This document shows, piece by piece, positions 9,961-19,500 of a DNA stretch of 22,000 bases. Position 1 is the first letter of the stretch. Every line of letters begins with the position of its first letter. This stretch comes from Guillardia theta CCMP2712 (taxonomy: Eukaryota; Cryptophyceae; Pyrenomonadales; Geminigeraceae), in the NCBI RefSeq assembly GCF_000315625.1, contig NW_005434598.1, positions 63,016 to 85,015 of the forward strand, in the 5' to 3' direction. A program made the translations under genes and the position numbers. The notes below the pieces were generated by a model. The model did not search any database and had not been told where the DNA came from. It saw only the letters and a list, made by a program, of their open reading frames with translations.

Positions 9961-10210
9961 CAGAATCGCGAGGAGGGAGGGCGAGGAGGGAGGGGGGGGG
10001 AGGGGGGAGGGGGGTGGGAGGGGAGGGGAGGGAGGGAGGGAGGNNNNNNNNNNNNNNNNNNNNNNNNNNNNNNNNNNNNNNNNNNNNNNNNNNNNNNNNN
10101 NNNNNNNNNNNNNNNNNNNNNNNNNNNNNNNNNNNNNNNNNNNCGGGTGCGGGGCAGGAGGGGGAGGAGGAGGAGATTGGGGGTGCGGGGTAGCGAGCAG
10201 CCGACAACGG
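9961..10210. repeat. G-rich low-complexity tract surrounding the assembly gap
   Basis: Runs of GAGGGAGGGGGGG on both sides of the N run. Open frames through it (Gly/Glu/Arg or Pro/Ser repeats) are artefacts of composition. Confidence 0.7.
10044..10143. other. Assembly gap, 100 N
   Basis: Exactly 100 undetermined bases inside a G-rich tract; the true length and content are unknown. Confidence 0.98.
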
Positions 10211-11127
10211 GCAAGGGGGAGAGAAGTGACATGGCAGGGTGGGGTGCTGTTAAATTTTGTTTATGTGGGGTAGGGTGGTCACAATGTCGGCATAAGAAGG
10301 GTACGATCATCAGAATAATCGTGGTCAAATGTAGGTAGGGTACTGAGAAGGTAACAGGACATGGTAGGGTAGTACTGTAGCTTGGGTCCAACTGCGTGGT
10401 AGGGGTATGCGGGACAAGGCCAGTTCCGCTACACATTTACTAAATTCTTCAGAAACAATTTCAAATCAGACACGCAATTCAAAAAGCGAGATCATAGGGT
10501 AGGGGTAGTCCAAACAAAGGATGAAATTGATATTTTGCGAAATGATGACACTTGACATTTTTTACTTGAGAAGGATATAGATAAATAAGAACCCTGAGCT
10601 ATCTGAATCATCCCATTCATTTCTGCCATGGCAAGTAACATCATAGTTTCTGAGGGTACTTGAAATTTTTCAGCTAGTGGGTGTCATTGAAGAGATGCGA
10701 TTTGATACATTCACTACCGGTCATTTCATATATGAATATTGGGGTAGTCGAAGACCTCTGAACTCCCATATCTGTTTGGCTCGAGAAAACATCAGGCCGC
10801 AACCCAAGTTTGGAATCTTGCACTCTTTATTTTGAAATGTGCTTATTAATATCGGATATTTTACATACATTATTCAGACTTCAGCGAAATTGCGTTCCTG
10901 CATGGTGACCTGTCCCAACCAATCACTCACCCCATCAATAATCGAACACCCCTCCAATAACCCTGAGTACCCCCACATTTTCCTGATATTTTCTAGTCGA
11001 ACCCACCCCTACAACCTTTGCAAGGGGCTGAAGTCGAGTCTGCCTCAGGACATAGTAGGTGAAAAGAAAAAGGCAGCGATGATGACTTACAGGAAACAGA
11101 CGGTGCAGGAGCGCAAACACATCAGCA
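10211..11127. repeat. GGTAGGG-rich block, then AT-richer spacer upstream of the peroxiredoxin gene
   Basis: About 10220-10520 again carries GGTAGGGT/GGTAGGGGT words (for example at about 10335, 10363 and 10400). 10520-11127 is AT-richer and holds no gene I can support; an upstream non-coding or targeting exon of the peroxiredoxin gene could lie here. TTACAG at 11087-11092 could be a 3' splice site feeding the first annotated exon. Confidence 0.4.
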
Positions 11128-11796
11128 ATGGAAGGACAAGTGCTAGACGGGAGCATCGAGATTGCATGGCGGGAAGGAGGAGAAACGAAGAAGGAAACGA
11201 TCTCCTCTCTGTTCAAGGGCAAGAGATCTGTACTCTTTGCTGTCCCTGGAGCTTTCACCCCTACGTGTAGGTAAGTGCGAGCATTCTCAAATGTCGTAAT
11301 GTCTTCATCACATGCATGTTACAAGCAAGATGTTTGTGTTCAGCTTGAATTAGAGGCAGATTCTTGTGAGAGGCAATAAGATTCAATTAGTGTGCGTGAT
11401 GTTTCCTTCCTGCTGGTTTTATGTTCACTTGGTTCAATTCCTGATCCTTCTTTACACAGCGAGAAACATCTCCCCGGTTTCATCGCCCAATCGGATGAAT
11501 TCAAGCAGTCGGGCGTGGATCTCATTGTTTGCTTGAGTGTGAATGACCCTTTTGTCATGGCTGCTTGGGCGGAGCAGCAAGGAGCAGGCGATAAAGTGAA
11601 GCTTGTTGCCGATGGGAATGGTACCTTCAGTAAGTCAGTGGGGCAACTTTCAGACAAGACGGCACACAACATGGGAATGAGATCCGAGAGATATGCGATA
11701 GTCATCGATTCCGACCTCAAAGTTGAGTATTTCGCGAAGGGTGATGGCTCATTTGCTGGCCCTGTGCTGGAGTTTCTCCGATCATCCAAGAAGTAA
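11128..11796 (+). CDS. Type II (Prx5-like) atypical 2-Cys peroxiredoxin, two exons, 159 aa
   Basis: Exons 11128-11270 and 11460-11796, 189-nt intron (TGTAG|GTAAGT ... TTTACACAG|C). The product reduces hydrogen and alkyl peroxides through a peroxidatic Cys and is recycled by thioredoxin or glutaredoxin/glutathione (family knowledge). The active-site motif PGAFTPTCS places the peroxidatic Cys at residue 47; a second Cys in VCLSVNDPFVMAAW is 25 residues later (Cys72), the spacing of plant PrxII proteins. The core matches the family from LFKGKRSVLFAVPGAFTPTC to the C terminus, and the length suits a cytosolic-type PrxII. The ATG at 11128 is preceded by in-frame stops (TGATGA at 11080), so there is no transit peptide in this exon; the N terminus lacks the usual conserved start of the first strand, so an upstream exon remains possible. 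An AATAAA at about 11878 may serve 3' end formation. Confidence 0.9.
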
Positions 11797-12070
11797 CGGA
11801 ACAAACCTTGTACAAATACCATCTTGGGGTTGAAGACTTGCCATAAAAAACAAGGGTGGTGCATAACGGTGATCTGAATAAACTCGACATTTTTGAAATA
11901 TTTTTATTTGTTTCCGAAATTTACTTACTTTATGATCACACTATTGCGTTGATCACGAAGAAAATTTTATTCCGAAGAGTTTTCCTGATTGATTACATTA
12001 TAACCATTCATATTGCTCAGAGAATCGTCTTATTTATCCTGAATGGTACAAGTGGATTTCATGGTTTCGT

Positions 12071-12445
12071 TCAGAAAGGTTGAGGTGAATCCACACTGTC
12101 ACCTTGAATGTTGGCATCAGCAAAACTCAATGCGTTTCCTGCGCCCTGCATGGATGGGGTAGTGACGAACTTGTTGTACTGTCCCCGTGGGTGTGATCTA
12201 TACACCTTTGTCTTGTTAAGCTTTTGCCCGGGAGAAATTGGGGAGAGCTTTGGAGTTCCAGCAGTTGGAGTGTCGATCATGACTTCAGGCACGTCGTTGA
12301 AGTCTTCGTCAATTTGGACCGTGACCAGCCCAATTCTTCCTTGGTACGGCGATCGTGAGCTTCCTGTGCTTGACTGTGAGCATTGGAGCCCTGTTGCATG
12401 AGCGTGCTGGTCTTGATGCTCGGGGATCGTATTGGTGATCGTCAT
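12071..12445 (-). CDS. Small Ser/Thr/Pro-rich hypothetical protein, 124 aa
   Basis: Single open frame with an ATG start at 12445 on the minus strand. The middle (GLVTVQIDEDFNDVPEVMID) looks like folded or conserved protein; it is followed by clustered TP/SP sites (TPTAGTPKLSPISPG) that could be proline-directed kinase targets. No signal peptide, membrane segment or known domain. Composition is unlike the neighbouring repeats, which favours a real gene. It is convergent with the peroxiredoxin gene. Function unknown. Confidence 0.5.
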   Translation of the reverse strand: MTITNTIPEHQDQHAHATGLQCSQSSTGSSRSPYQGRIGLVTVQIDEDFNDVPEVMIDTPTAGTPKLSPISPGQKLNKTKVYRSHPRGQYNKFVTTPSMQGAGNALSFADANIQGDSVDSPQPF

Positions 12446-13510
12446 TATGGATGTTTGATGTTCCGAATTTCAGAAGTTCGTACGAATACACAAAAATCAA
12501 GAGGGACAGAGAAGGTAAAGGAGAAGTAACGGTGTCGACAGTTCGCAATAACAATGTAGCGCGAGACTATGAGAGTTGAAATCAGAGTGCAAGTGATGTC
12601 AAACGACAAAACCTGACAAGACGCGAACTCTATGGGGAGGGACGAGGGAAGCTATGGAGGAAAACAAACGCTAGACCGACTCTTTGCATCAGGCGTAGCG
12701 ATGGGGGTAGGGTAGGGGCGAATCTGAGGGCTGAGTGAAGAGATGAGGTTGATATAGGGATACTTATCGATTGTACCTATAAGAAAAAGGGTCTATGGTA
12801 GTACCATCTCCTTTGACTGAAGGAGTCGCCCAACATTTCGAGGGAGAGGGGGTAGGGGTGGGGCGATGGTAGTAAACGAAGATGACAGCGTTATAAGTAC
12901 CAGGGGTGGGTAAGAGCTGCTCGAGACGGGTAGTGGTTTGTACCTCTGGTGGTGGTGCAAAATGTGCTGATGGAGGGGTAGTCTAGAACTAAAAGAAGGG
13001 GTGGGGTACTTGGGAATTGCTGTCATCACTGGCCGGAAGATCACCGGGCGGTGCCGTGTCAGCCAGCTAGGGAACCATGCGCAGGTTATGTACCCTCTGA
13101 TGCACCCTGCTATGTATCAGCCACACGGTACTTGTTGCGTTCAGGGATGCAGGGTGGGCGGTGGACGGGGTTGGGAATGTTCTCGAGAGAGGGATAATGA
13201 GAGAGGAAAATGTTGAATAACTTACAGCGCGAAACAAGCCAGATGTAATGTTCAACATGGGGTGAAAGTGATTCCGACATCATGAAGACGATTCCTTCAG
13301 GAATGCCTGCTTTGAATGACTTGAATGACTTTGAATGACTTCATTGATGATGTTAAGAAGGCGAGGGAACATGCAGTCAAGATGGGAACAACAGTAGCAA
13401 GTTGGCTGCGATCATAATACGTTAGAAACCCAGACGATCTCCACAAGTTGACAGAGCAAAAGCAGACATGGATCAACAGACACTAGTAACGTTTGAATCC
13501 TGATTGAGCG
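12446..13510. repeat. Spacer with GGTAGGG-rich block (about 12690-13020)
   Basis: 12446-12690 is ordinary sequence upstream of the minus-strand gene. 12690-13020 contains GGGGGTAGGGTAGGGG, GGGGTAGGGGTGGGG and GGGGTGGGGTACTTGGG words of the same family as the other G-rich blocks. At about 13308-13340 a short TGAATGACTT motif is repeated three times. An ATG frame at about 13324-13410 (MTLNDFIDDVKKAREHAVKM) looks coding and may be an upstream exon of the following gene, but I could not connect it by splice sites. Confidence 0.4.
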
Positions 13511-15149
13511 ATGCAGGAAAGTGAGGAAATGAAATCAAGGAAGCTGAATTCAGCATTGTTCAAGATCCAGCGGGACTATCAATTGAGCCATGGTGCTATG
13601 TGTGAGGATAAGACCATTTCGGGGACATTAGAAGCAGAGAACATTTTCAAGAGCCGATTCCAACAAGATCTCGTGACATGTATGGCTCTTGCAAATCAAT
13701 TGCATCAGTGCTTTGTGGCTGTTCGAACGACTGCCAAGGACGTGGTAAAGTGCTCCAAAACAAAGCTAGATGCTCTTGTTGAATTAAAGCAATCACAAGC
13801 AGGATTTGAATTGCAAAATCATCTCTACCAAGTGAATCAAACGCTAGAGCAAATGGACGAGAACTTGTTGTTGACGCTGAGGAAAGCGCACAAAGCTCTT
13901 CAAGACAACATCCAAAAGATTGTCGAGGAATTCAAGAAGAAGAATCAAGCTGCGTTCCTTCAAAAAATTGATCTCAAGCTTGCCAACTACTTTGACAGGA
14001 TCTCTCTGGTCCTTTTCCACAGACTGTCAGGCTCCCTGCAGGTCACGTGCCTCCGCCCTGACGACGAAGAGTACAAGCGCTGCTGTGCCGGAGTGATCGC
14101 AGCAGCGAATCGATCGTACTTTTCCGGCACTCAGTATGACCATTACCGCATTTCATGCGTCGTCAAGTTACGTCATGACAAACAAAAGCAGCATTTCAAC
14201 GCACGTAACCAAGAAGGGAAGGTGAAAGGACTTTTCTGCAGTCTGGAGCAGGACGCGGTTGTCCATACATTGTTCTTTGGTTCTTTCTGCCAGCGCCGGT
14301 GCATCTTCATTTAACCTGCAGAAGAAATTTGATCTCGGAGACCCAGCGGAGCACATGATGGATATGTATCTACAGCTTGCAGGCTCTGCTTTTACGCCGA
14401 CACTTCCCATGACCTTCTCTAGAATGAGCACACTGGTGCGGTGGGTCCGGGCTGATAATCAGATAGTAACGTGTGCAACAGAGTGGCGACAAGGCAAGTC
14501 TTGTCGAGGAGAACATCACGAAGTTCGATGACGATCCACTGCAAAGGGAAGGTTCGTGACAAATTTGTCCTGTCATCTTTCGATGAGCCTGCACCCTAGG
14601 AATAGCTGACGGAGCACTGTCTACGTTTCTCAAGAAGCGTCAGATCAGATGTCTTGCGCTGTGTCGTGTAAATATTCTAGAAGATATAGGAAAGCAAAGG
14701 TCAATCGCTCTTGTTGCATCCGTTGTGTTGCATCCGTTCTTCAGTATGACGAATTACATCAGAGAGCTGATCAAGATCAATGCCGAGATCGAGATTAACG
14801 ACCCATCGAGGATTCTGCCAGAGTATCTCATCTTCTACACTTTGGAGAAGGAGGCCGCAAAATCTGCATCCTTACTTGATGAGCCAACACTGAATCCGTC
14901 GGCCACAAAGGACAGAGTTGTCCTTGCTCCGGGAGGATTCGGAGAGCAAGACCTTTCTCGGTGACAACCTTCAGCATCTTCATCCTTCCTCCACCTTGAC
15001 CCTTGAAGCTCAGGCTCCTATCGCTCGCTCCCCCTTCGCCAATCCAACAAGACAACGTCGAGCAGGGTCAGCAAGGGGACGGCAGGAAGGATCTCAGCGG
15101 GGTCAGGAGAATGTTGGAGCTGCACAGGAAGTTGCATCGACGGCAATGA
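13511..15149 (+). CDS. Five-exon coiled-coil protein of unknown family, about 463 aa
   Basis: Proposed exons: 13511-14221, 14322-14435, 14482-14551, 14600-14960, 15014-15149 (introns of 100, 46, 48 and 53 nt). Each junction has GT-AG ends and keeps phase: AAG|GTGAAA to CCTGCAG|AAG; CTG|GTGCGG to GCAACAG|AGT; GAAG|GTTCGT to CCCTAG|GA; CTCG|GTGACA to CTCAG|G. The 46-nt intron is the weakest call. Residues about 45-165 are long charged helices with coiled-coil character; a mixed alpha/beta-like region follows to about 237. The C-terminal part (exons 3 to 5) is helical, with VASVVLHPFFSMTNYIREL near its middle, and ends in a basic Gln-rich tail (MLELHRKLHRRQ). No signal peptide or clear membrane segment. 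I do not recognise the family. The start at 13511 is the first ATG of the frame; an upstream exon is possible. Confidence 0.6.
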
Positions 15150-15391
15150 AGGACACAAGAGACATGTGCCGGGAGGTGCTGTCGTCTGTGAGTGAACGCA
15201 TCTCGTCGATCTCGAATCATGCCGAGCAGAGCATTGCATCTATAAGTTGTCATGACAACCTTGGAGCCATACTCTCTTGACTTGTCTTGTTTGCTCTCGT
15301 GCAAGGCCCGAATCTTACAGCAAGGTGTATTCTACATGAATGATATGGAAACCAACCTCTGGTCCTTATCTTCTAGAAATCCCACATTCGT
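15150..15391. other. Convergent spacer, no gene seen
   Basis: Between the 3' ends of the plus-strand coiled-coil gene and the minus-strand membrane-protein gene. The frame that stays open to 15280 is a different phase from the modelled last exon and looks like a shadow. Confidence 0.4.
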
Positions 15392-15727
15392 CTAGTCCTC
15401 CTCCTCCTCCTCCTCTTCATCGGCATAATCTTCTTCGTTTGCACCCCAAATATCTGCATTCCGTATCTTGTTGATCTGAACCTCTGCAGGGTGATGAAGC
15501 ATCAGTATTAGTTGAAAGAGCAGAGGAGATAGAAGCAAAAAGCACTTACTTATGACGTGAACGATCTTGTAGACCACAGGGACTGTGAACAAGAAACAAA
15601 TTGCAACGAGAATGTACAGCATGCCAGTGGACATTTGCATTGCAACGAACAGCATCGCATCTACATCTTGAATTTCTGACAAGAACAATAGCAAGAACAA
15701 AGCTTTCTGTGGTCTACAGTATTCCAT
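15392..15727 (-). CDS. Small membrane protein with acidic C-terminal tail, two exons, about 89 aa
   Basis: Exons on the minus strand: 15727-15550 and 15483-15392. The 66-nt intron has a strong donor (ATAA|GTAAGT), a pyrimidine-rich interior and CCCTGCAG|AG as acceptor; it is a multiple of three with no stop, so an unspliced 111-aa form is also open. The spliced protein has a hydrophobic segment (MLYILVAICFLFTVPVVYK) followed by VQINKIRNADIWGANEEDYA and a run of Glu ending in Asp. Starts at 15727 (used here) or at later Mets near 15661 or 15640 are all possible, and the first part could itself be an upstream intron, since CTTGTCAG and TTGTTCACAG look like acceptors. Upstream, the frame stays open through the 8-bp satellite, which I exclude. 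Function unknown. Confidence 0.5.
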   Translation of the reverse strand: MEYCRPQKALFLLLFLSEIQDVDAMLFVAMQMSTGMLYILVAICFLFTVPVVYKIVHVISKCFLLLSPLLFQLILMLHHPAEVQINKIRNADIWGANEEDYADEEEEEEED

Positions 15728-15824
15728 CTTTAGAAGACACTTTAGTATGCTTCGATGCAATCGTTTGATGTCTTCAATGTGTGTATGTCTTGATGTCTTG
15801 ATGTCTCGTTGTCTTTTCTTATGA

Positions 15825-15982
15825 GTCTTGATGTCTTGATGTCTTGATGTCTTGATGTCTTGATGTCTTGATGTCTTGATGTCTTGATGTCTTGATGTCT
15901 TGATGTCTTGATGTCTTGATGTCTTGATGTCTTGATGTCTTGATGTCTTGATGTCTTGATGTCTTGATGTCTTGATGTCTTG
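15825..15982. repeat. 8-bp tandem satellite (TTGATGTC)n, about 19 copies
   Basis: Near-perfect head-to-tail array of an 8-bp unit, with degenerate copies continuing left to about 15786. Because 8 and 3 share no factor, the minus-strand translation repeats every 8 residues (QDIKTSRH) and has no stop, creating a spurious open frame up to 16006. Confidence 0.9.
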
Positions 15983-16574
15983 TCTCGTTCCCTCACAACA
16001 TGTCAAGCAGGCTCAGCGGCTTCATTTCCCATCCGGTTACACTATCACCCGACATCTCATCCTTCCCTGGCAGAGCAAATCTGATGTATCTTTCGAAACT
16101 GATCTGAGAATTTCAAATGTTAAAAAACATTTTCATGATAATCAAGTCAATTTGAGTGATTTCTTCCAATCTTGATTTCATAGGCCCATTTGTTGCTCTG
16201 GCCCGGAGCGTTCTGAGGCGGGGGGGGAGGGCAATCGAGGCGGGGGCCATGGGAGGGGACGGAACGAGGGGAAGGGGCGGAGGGAGGAGGAAGAGGGAGA
16301 GAGAGAGAGGGGAGGAAGGGGAGGGGAGGGGAGGGGGGCAAGTACTGCAGGTAGGGGAGGAGGGAACATGCCGGGAGCGAGGGAGGGAGCGAAGGAGCGA
16401 AGGAGCAAGGTTTTAGGGAGAGTTTAGGGTGGAGGTTTTAGAACGGGAGAGTGGGCGTGCTCAAGGGTGGGTAGAGGAATAGAAGAGAAGGGAAGACAGA
16501 AGGCGGAGGAGGGAGGACGTTGATATGTTGCTTGCAGAGAGGTCAAGTCATCGACCAGAGCACGGCCTTCGATC
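15983..16574. repeat. Spacer with purine-rich tract upstream of the GTPase gene
   Basis: 15983-16190 is ordinary to AT-rich sequence. 16215-16520 is G/A-rich (GGGGAGGGGAGG, GAGAGAGAG) with two TTTAGGG words near 16412 and 16430. No gene is supported; the promoter of the GTPase gene is expected here, but I see no clear core motif. Confidence 0.5.
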
Positions 16575-19500
16575 ATGCTTGGCGGCTCCATCACCAGGAA
16601 CTGTGTGTTGGCGCTAGGGCCCCGTAGACGCTTGCTGGTTCATAAGGCAAGGACGAGCTCGTTTGCGCTGCTCTCTGTCGGAGGAATCTTGTGCTGCTAC
16701 TGCCCGTCTTTCATCTCAGCCTTCCTCGTTACTGCTCCACAGCCAAGACAACGTTACCATCCTCTCATAGGAACTACCGGCCGTCCTTTGATCTCTTACC
16801 CACCCAACGACATGCGAGCGCGTCTGCTGTCGAGAGCTGCTGAGGGAGGGAGAGCTGCAAGAGGGAGGGGAGGAGAAGGGGGATCAGGAGATACAGCAGG
16901 GCAAGGAGCTTCCTCGTCAGACCTGTTGAGGATCTCAGATGATTTCGATGCCTTCGATGTTGAAGACATGGGGGTTGATGAGCTGAGGATGAAGTTGAAG
17001 GAAAGGAGCCTGTCGGTTGATGGAGATGTTGAAGTGCTCCGGGTACGTTTGGTTGCAGTTGTTGTTGATGATGGAGATGATGATGATGGAGACTTTGATG
17101 TAGGCGACGATGGTGGTGGTGGTGGTGGTGGTGGTGGTGATGAAAAGTTTGAGCAGGAAAGATTGTTACAGCATTTACTTCAGAAGCTGGAAGGTGAAGG
17201 TGAGGCGCTTGAGAAGATTGTGATGTAAGGCTCACAAGTTGCATGTAGAAGCGGAGCTTGACTCAGCATACGAGAAGATTTCAAACAAACAGAAACAGCA
17301 AGGTCGAGAGCTGAAGTCGAAGACGACAAAATCTGTGAAGGAGGAGGATGAGGAGGAGGAAGGAGAGCAGGAGAAAGGAGGAGGACAAGGACGAGGACAG
17401 ATAGATACATTGAGATGGCTCTATCTAGATGCAGAGTCAGTAGCTCTCCTGTCCATAGATCAAGTGAAAGATGCCCTGCAAGAGAGAGGAATGTCGGTAG
17501 ACGGAACCGACAAGAAACTTCGAGCAGCCCTCCGTAGAGCCATCGAGGAGGACGAGGACGAGGACGAGGAGCAGGACGAGGAGGAGGAGGAGTTAAAACC
17601 AAGAGGGTCGTCGAAGGGGCAGGAGAATGATGAGAATGATATGATCACTGTTGAAGAGATTATGTCATTGAAGCAATCAGAGCTGAAGGAGGTTCTCAAG
17701 AGCTATGGGCTCCCATCAAGCGGCATCAAGTCTGTACTGCAGGTGCAATAGAGGAACACCCTCTCCTTCTTTCGCTTGTCAGCGTTCGCTTCTCATCTTC
17801 CTCCCTCTCCCTTCTCTTCCCTCATCCTCCCCTCCCCCTCCCCCTTTCTCTCATCCTCCTGTTCCTTTCATCGATCCTTCTTTCCCTGTCTTCTTCCTCC
17901 TTCCCTTTCCTCCCCCACCCCCCTCCTTGTGCTCGTGTTAATCCAGCCTTGGGATCAGGGGAGGCTCATGGACTTCATAGAGAAGGAGCTCAAAGTCAAG
18001 CCGACCTCCAGCAAGTCTTCTGTTGACTCGGACGAGGTCCTAGGAGCATTTGACAACGCGCTCGATGAATGGTTTGGGCTTGGCACTGGCGCCAGGGGAG
18101 TTTTCCGCAAGAAGGCAAAGGAAGGCTTCTGCCCTGGCTGCGGCTGCAAACTTCAGTCAAGCTCGTCATCAGCTCCAGGCTATGTGCCGGAGAGCAAGGT
18201 GAGAAGAAAAGACTGCTCTTCCTCCTCCTCCTCCTCCTCCTCCTCCTCCTCGTCCTCCTCCTCCTCCAACACCACCATCCTTTCATTCGTCTTCTTTTCT
18301 TCTCCTCTCCTTCCTGCCTTTGCGGTTTCTTGCTCTTGGCTAGGAAATGATTGAAATGATGGAGATCATGATGATGTGTTTGTTTTGGATTGTGCTTGTG
18401 ACGTTTTGCTTTTCAGACAGGACAAGAGAAAGTTGTATGTGTGCGGTGTTATAATTTGCAGCATTACGGAAAAGTCAATCCAGACCTTACAGCACAGAAC
18501 GCAAAATACACCGAGGTGAGGAGGAGTGTAGTTGGAGCATGGAGAATCGGGAGGAGCAGAAAAAGTTCAAGGAGAGGCGGAAGGGGAGGAGGAGGAGAAA
18601 GGGGGGATAGAGGGGAAGAGAAGAGGGGATCGCAGGAGGAGGCAAGACATTGAATAGACGGAAAACAGGTCTCCCCAGCCGCATTTCGGTCGATCCTGGC
18701 TCCTCTCAAGAAACAGAGTTGTATCGTTTGCTATGTCGTTGATATCTTCGACTTTCACGGGACCTTCTTGCCGGACTTGAAGGAAATAGTGGGAAGGTAC
18801 CTTCTCTTTCCTCCCTTCCTCTTCCCTTGATGTTTCCTTTCTCCGACATTATTTTATCATTCGCTTTCGAGGAGAAATTTGACAACATCTCATCTCTTCC
18901 TTTCCTTTGACTCTTCTGCTTTCTTTCGGTTTCATGTTTTTCTTCACTAACTTTGCTCCTTCTCCCTTGTCCCTCCCCTCCTCCCCCCTCGACTCTTCCC
19001 TCTTCCCACTCTCCTGCTCCTCCTCCTGCTCCTCCCCCTGCTCCCCCTGCTCCTCCTCCTGCTCCTCCTCTCTTTTTCAGGAATCCTGTCATCCTTGCGG
19101 TCAACAAGGCGGATCTTCTTCCCACTGACTTTCGCAGAGATCGAGTCAAGCAGTGGGTGAGGGAAGAGGCGAAAATCCTCGGCGACTACTTGGTGAGGAT
19201 TTCATTTATGATCTTACTCATCTGCAAACATAGATAATGATCGTGACGATGATGATGATGATAGAGATGGTGGTGGAGGACATATATGTTTGACAATGTA
19301 AAGAGAGAAGATGGTGATGTCATCTTCTCTGAGGTTTCTTTGAATTGCTCTAGTCGAGTTGATTGTTTGAGTTGATTATATGAACTCACAACTCTCGCAG
19401 ATCGTAGATGTAGTTCTTATAAGCGCGGCATCTGGTTATGGTGTAAAGCTGCTGGAGCAGCAGCTGAGGTCGGTCTTCTCCTCTTGCAAACTTCCTCGTC

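Noticed and set aside
9803-10436. Long frames through the gap region
   Set aside because: They are held open only by N bases and flanking G-rich repeats.
11431-11441. GGTTCAATTCC, a tRNA B-box-like word
   Set aside because: The flanking bases do not form a T stem and no A box or acceptor stem is present; it lies in the peroxiredoxin intron.
14222-14314. C-terminal extension of the coiled-coil exon (KVKGLFCSLEQDAVVHTLFFG), faintly like the start of a PARP catalytic fold
   Set aside because: It lacks the HGT motif and hits a stop; the stretch fits better as a 100-nt intron that joins two in-phase coding segments.
15825-15982. Regular repeats that might suggest a CRISPR array
   Set aside because: The 8-bp units are contiguous with no spacers, and the genome is eukaryotic.
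16412-16436. TTTAGGG words, telomere-like
   Set aside because: Only two imperfect, non-tandem copies in purine-rich DNA; not a telomere or clear interstitial telomeric repeat.
16774-17244. Minus-strand His-rich frame
   Set aside because: Antisense of the GGT and GAT repeats in the GTPase gene.
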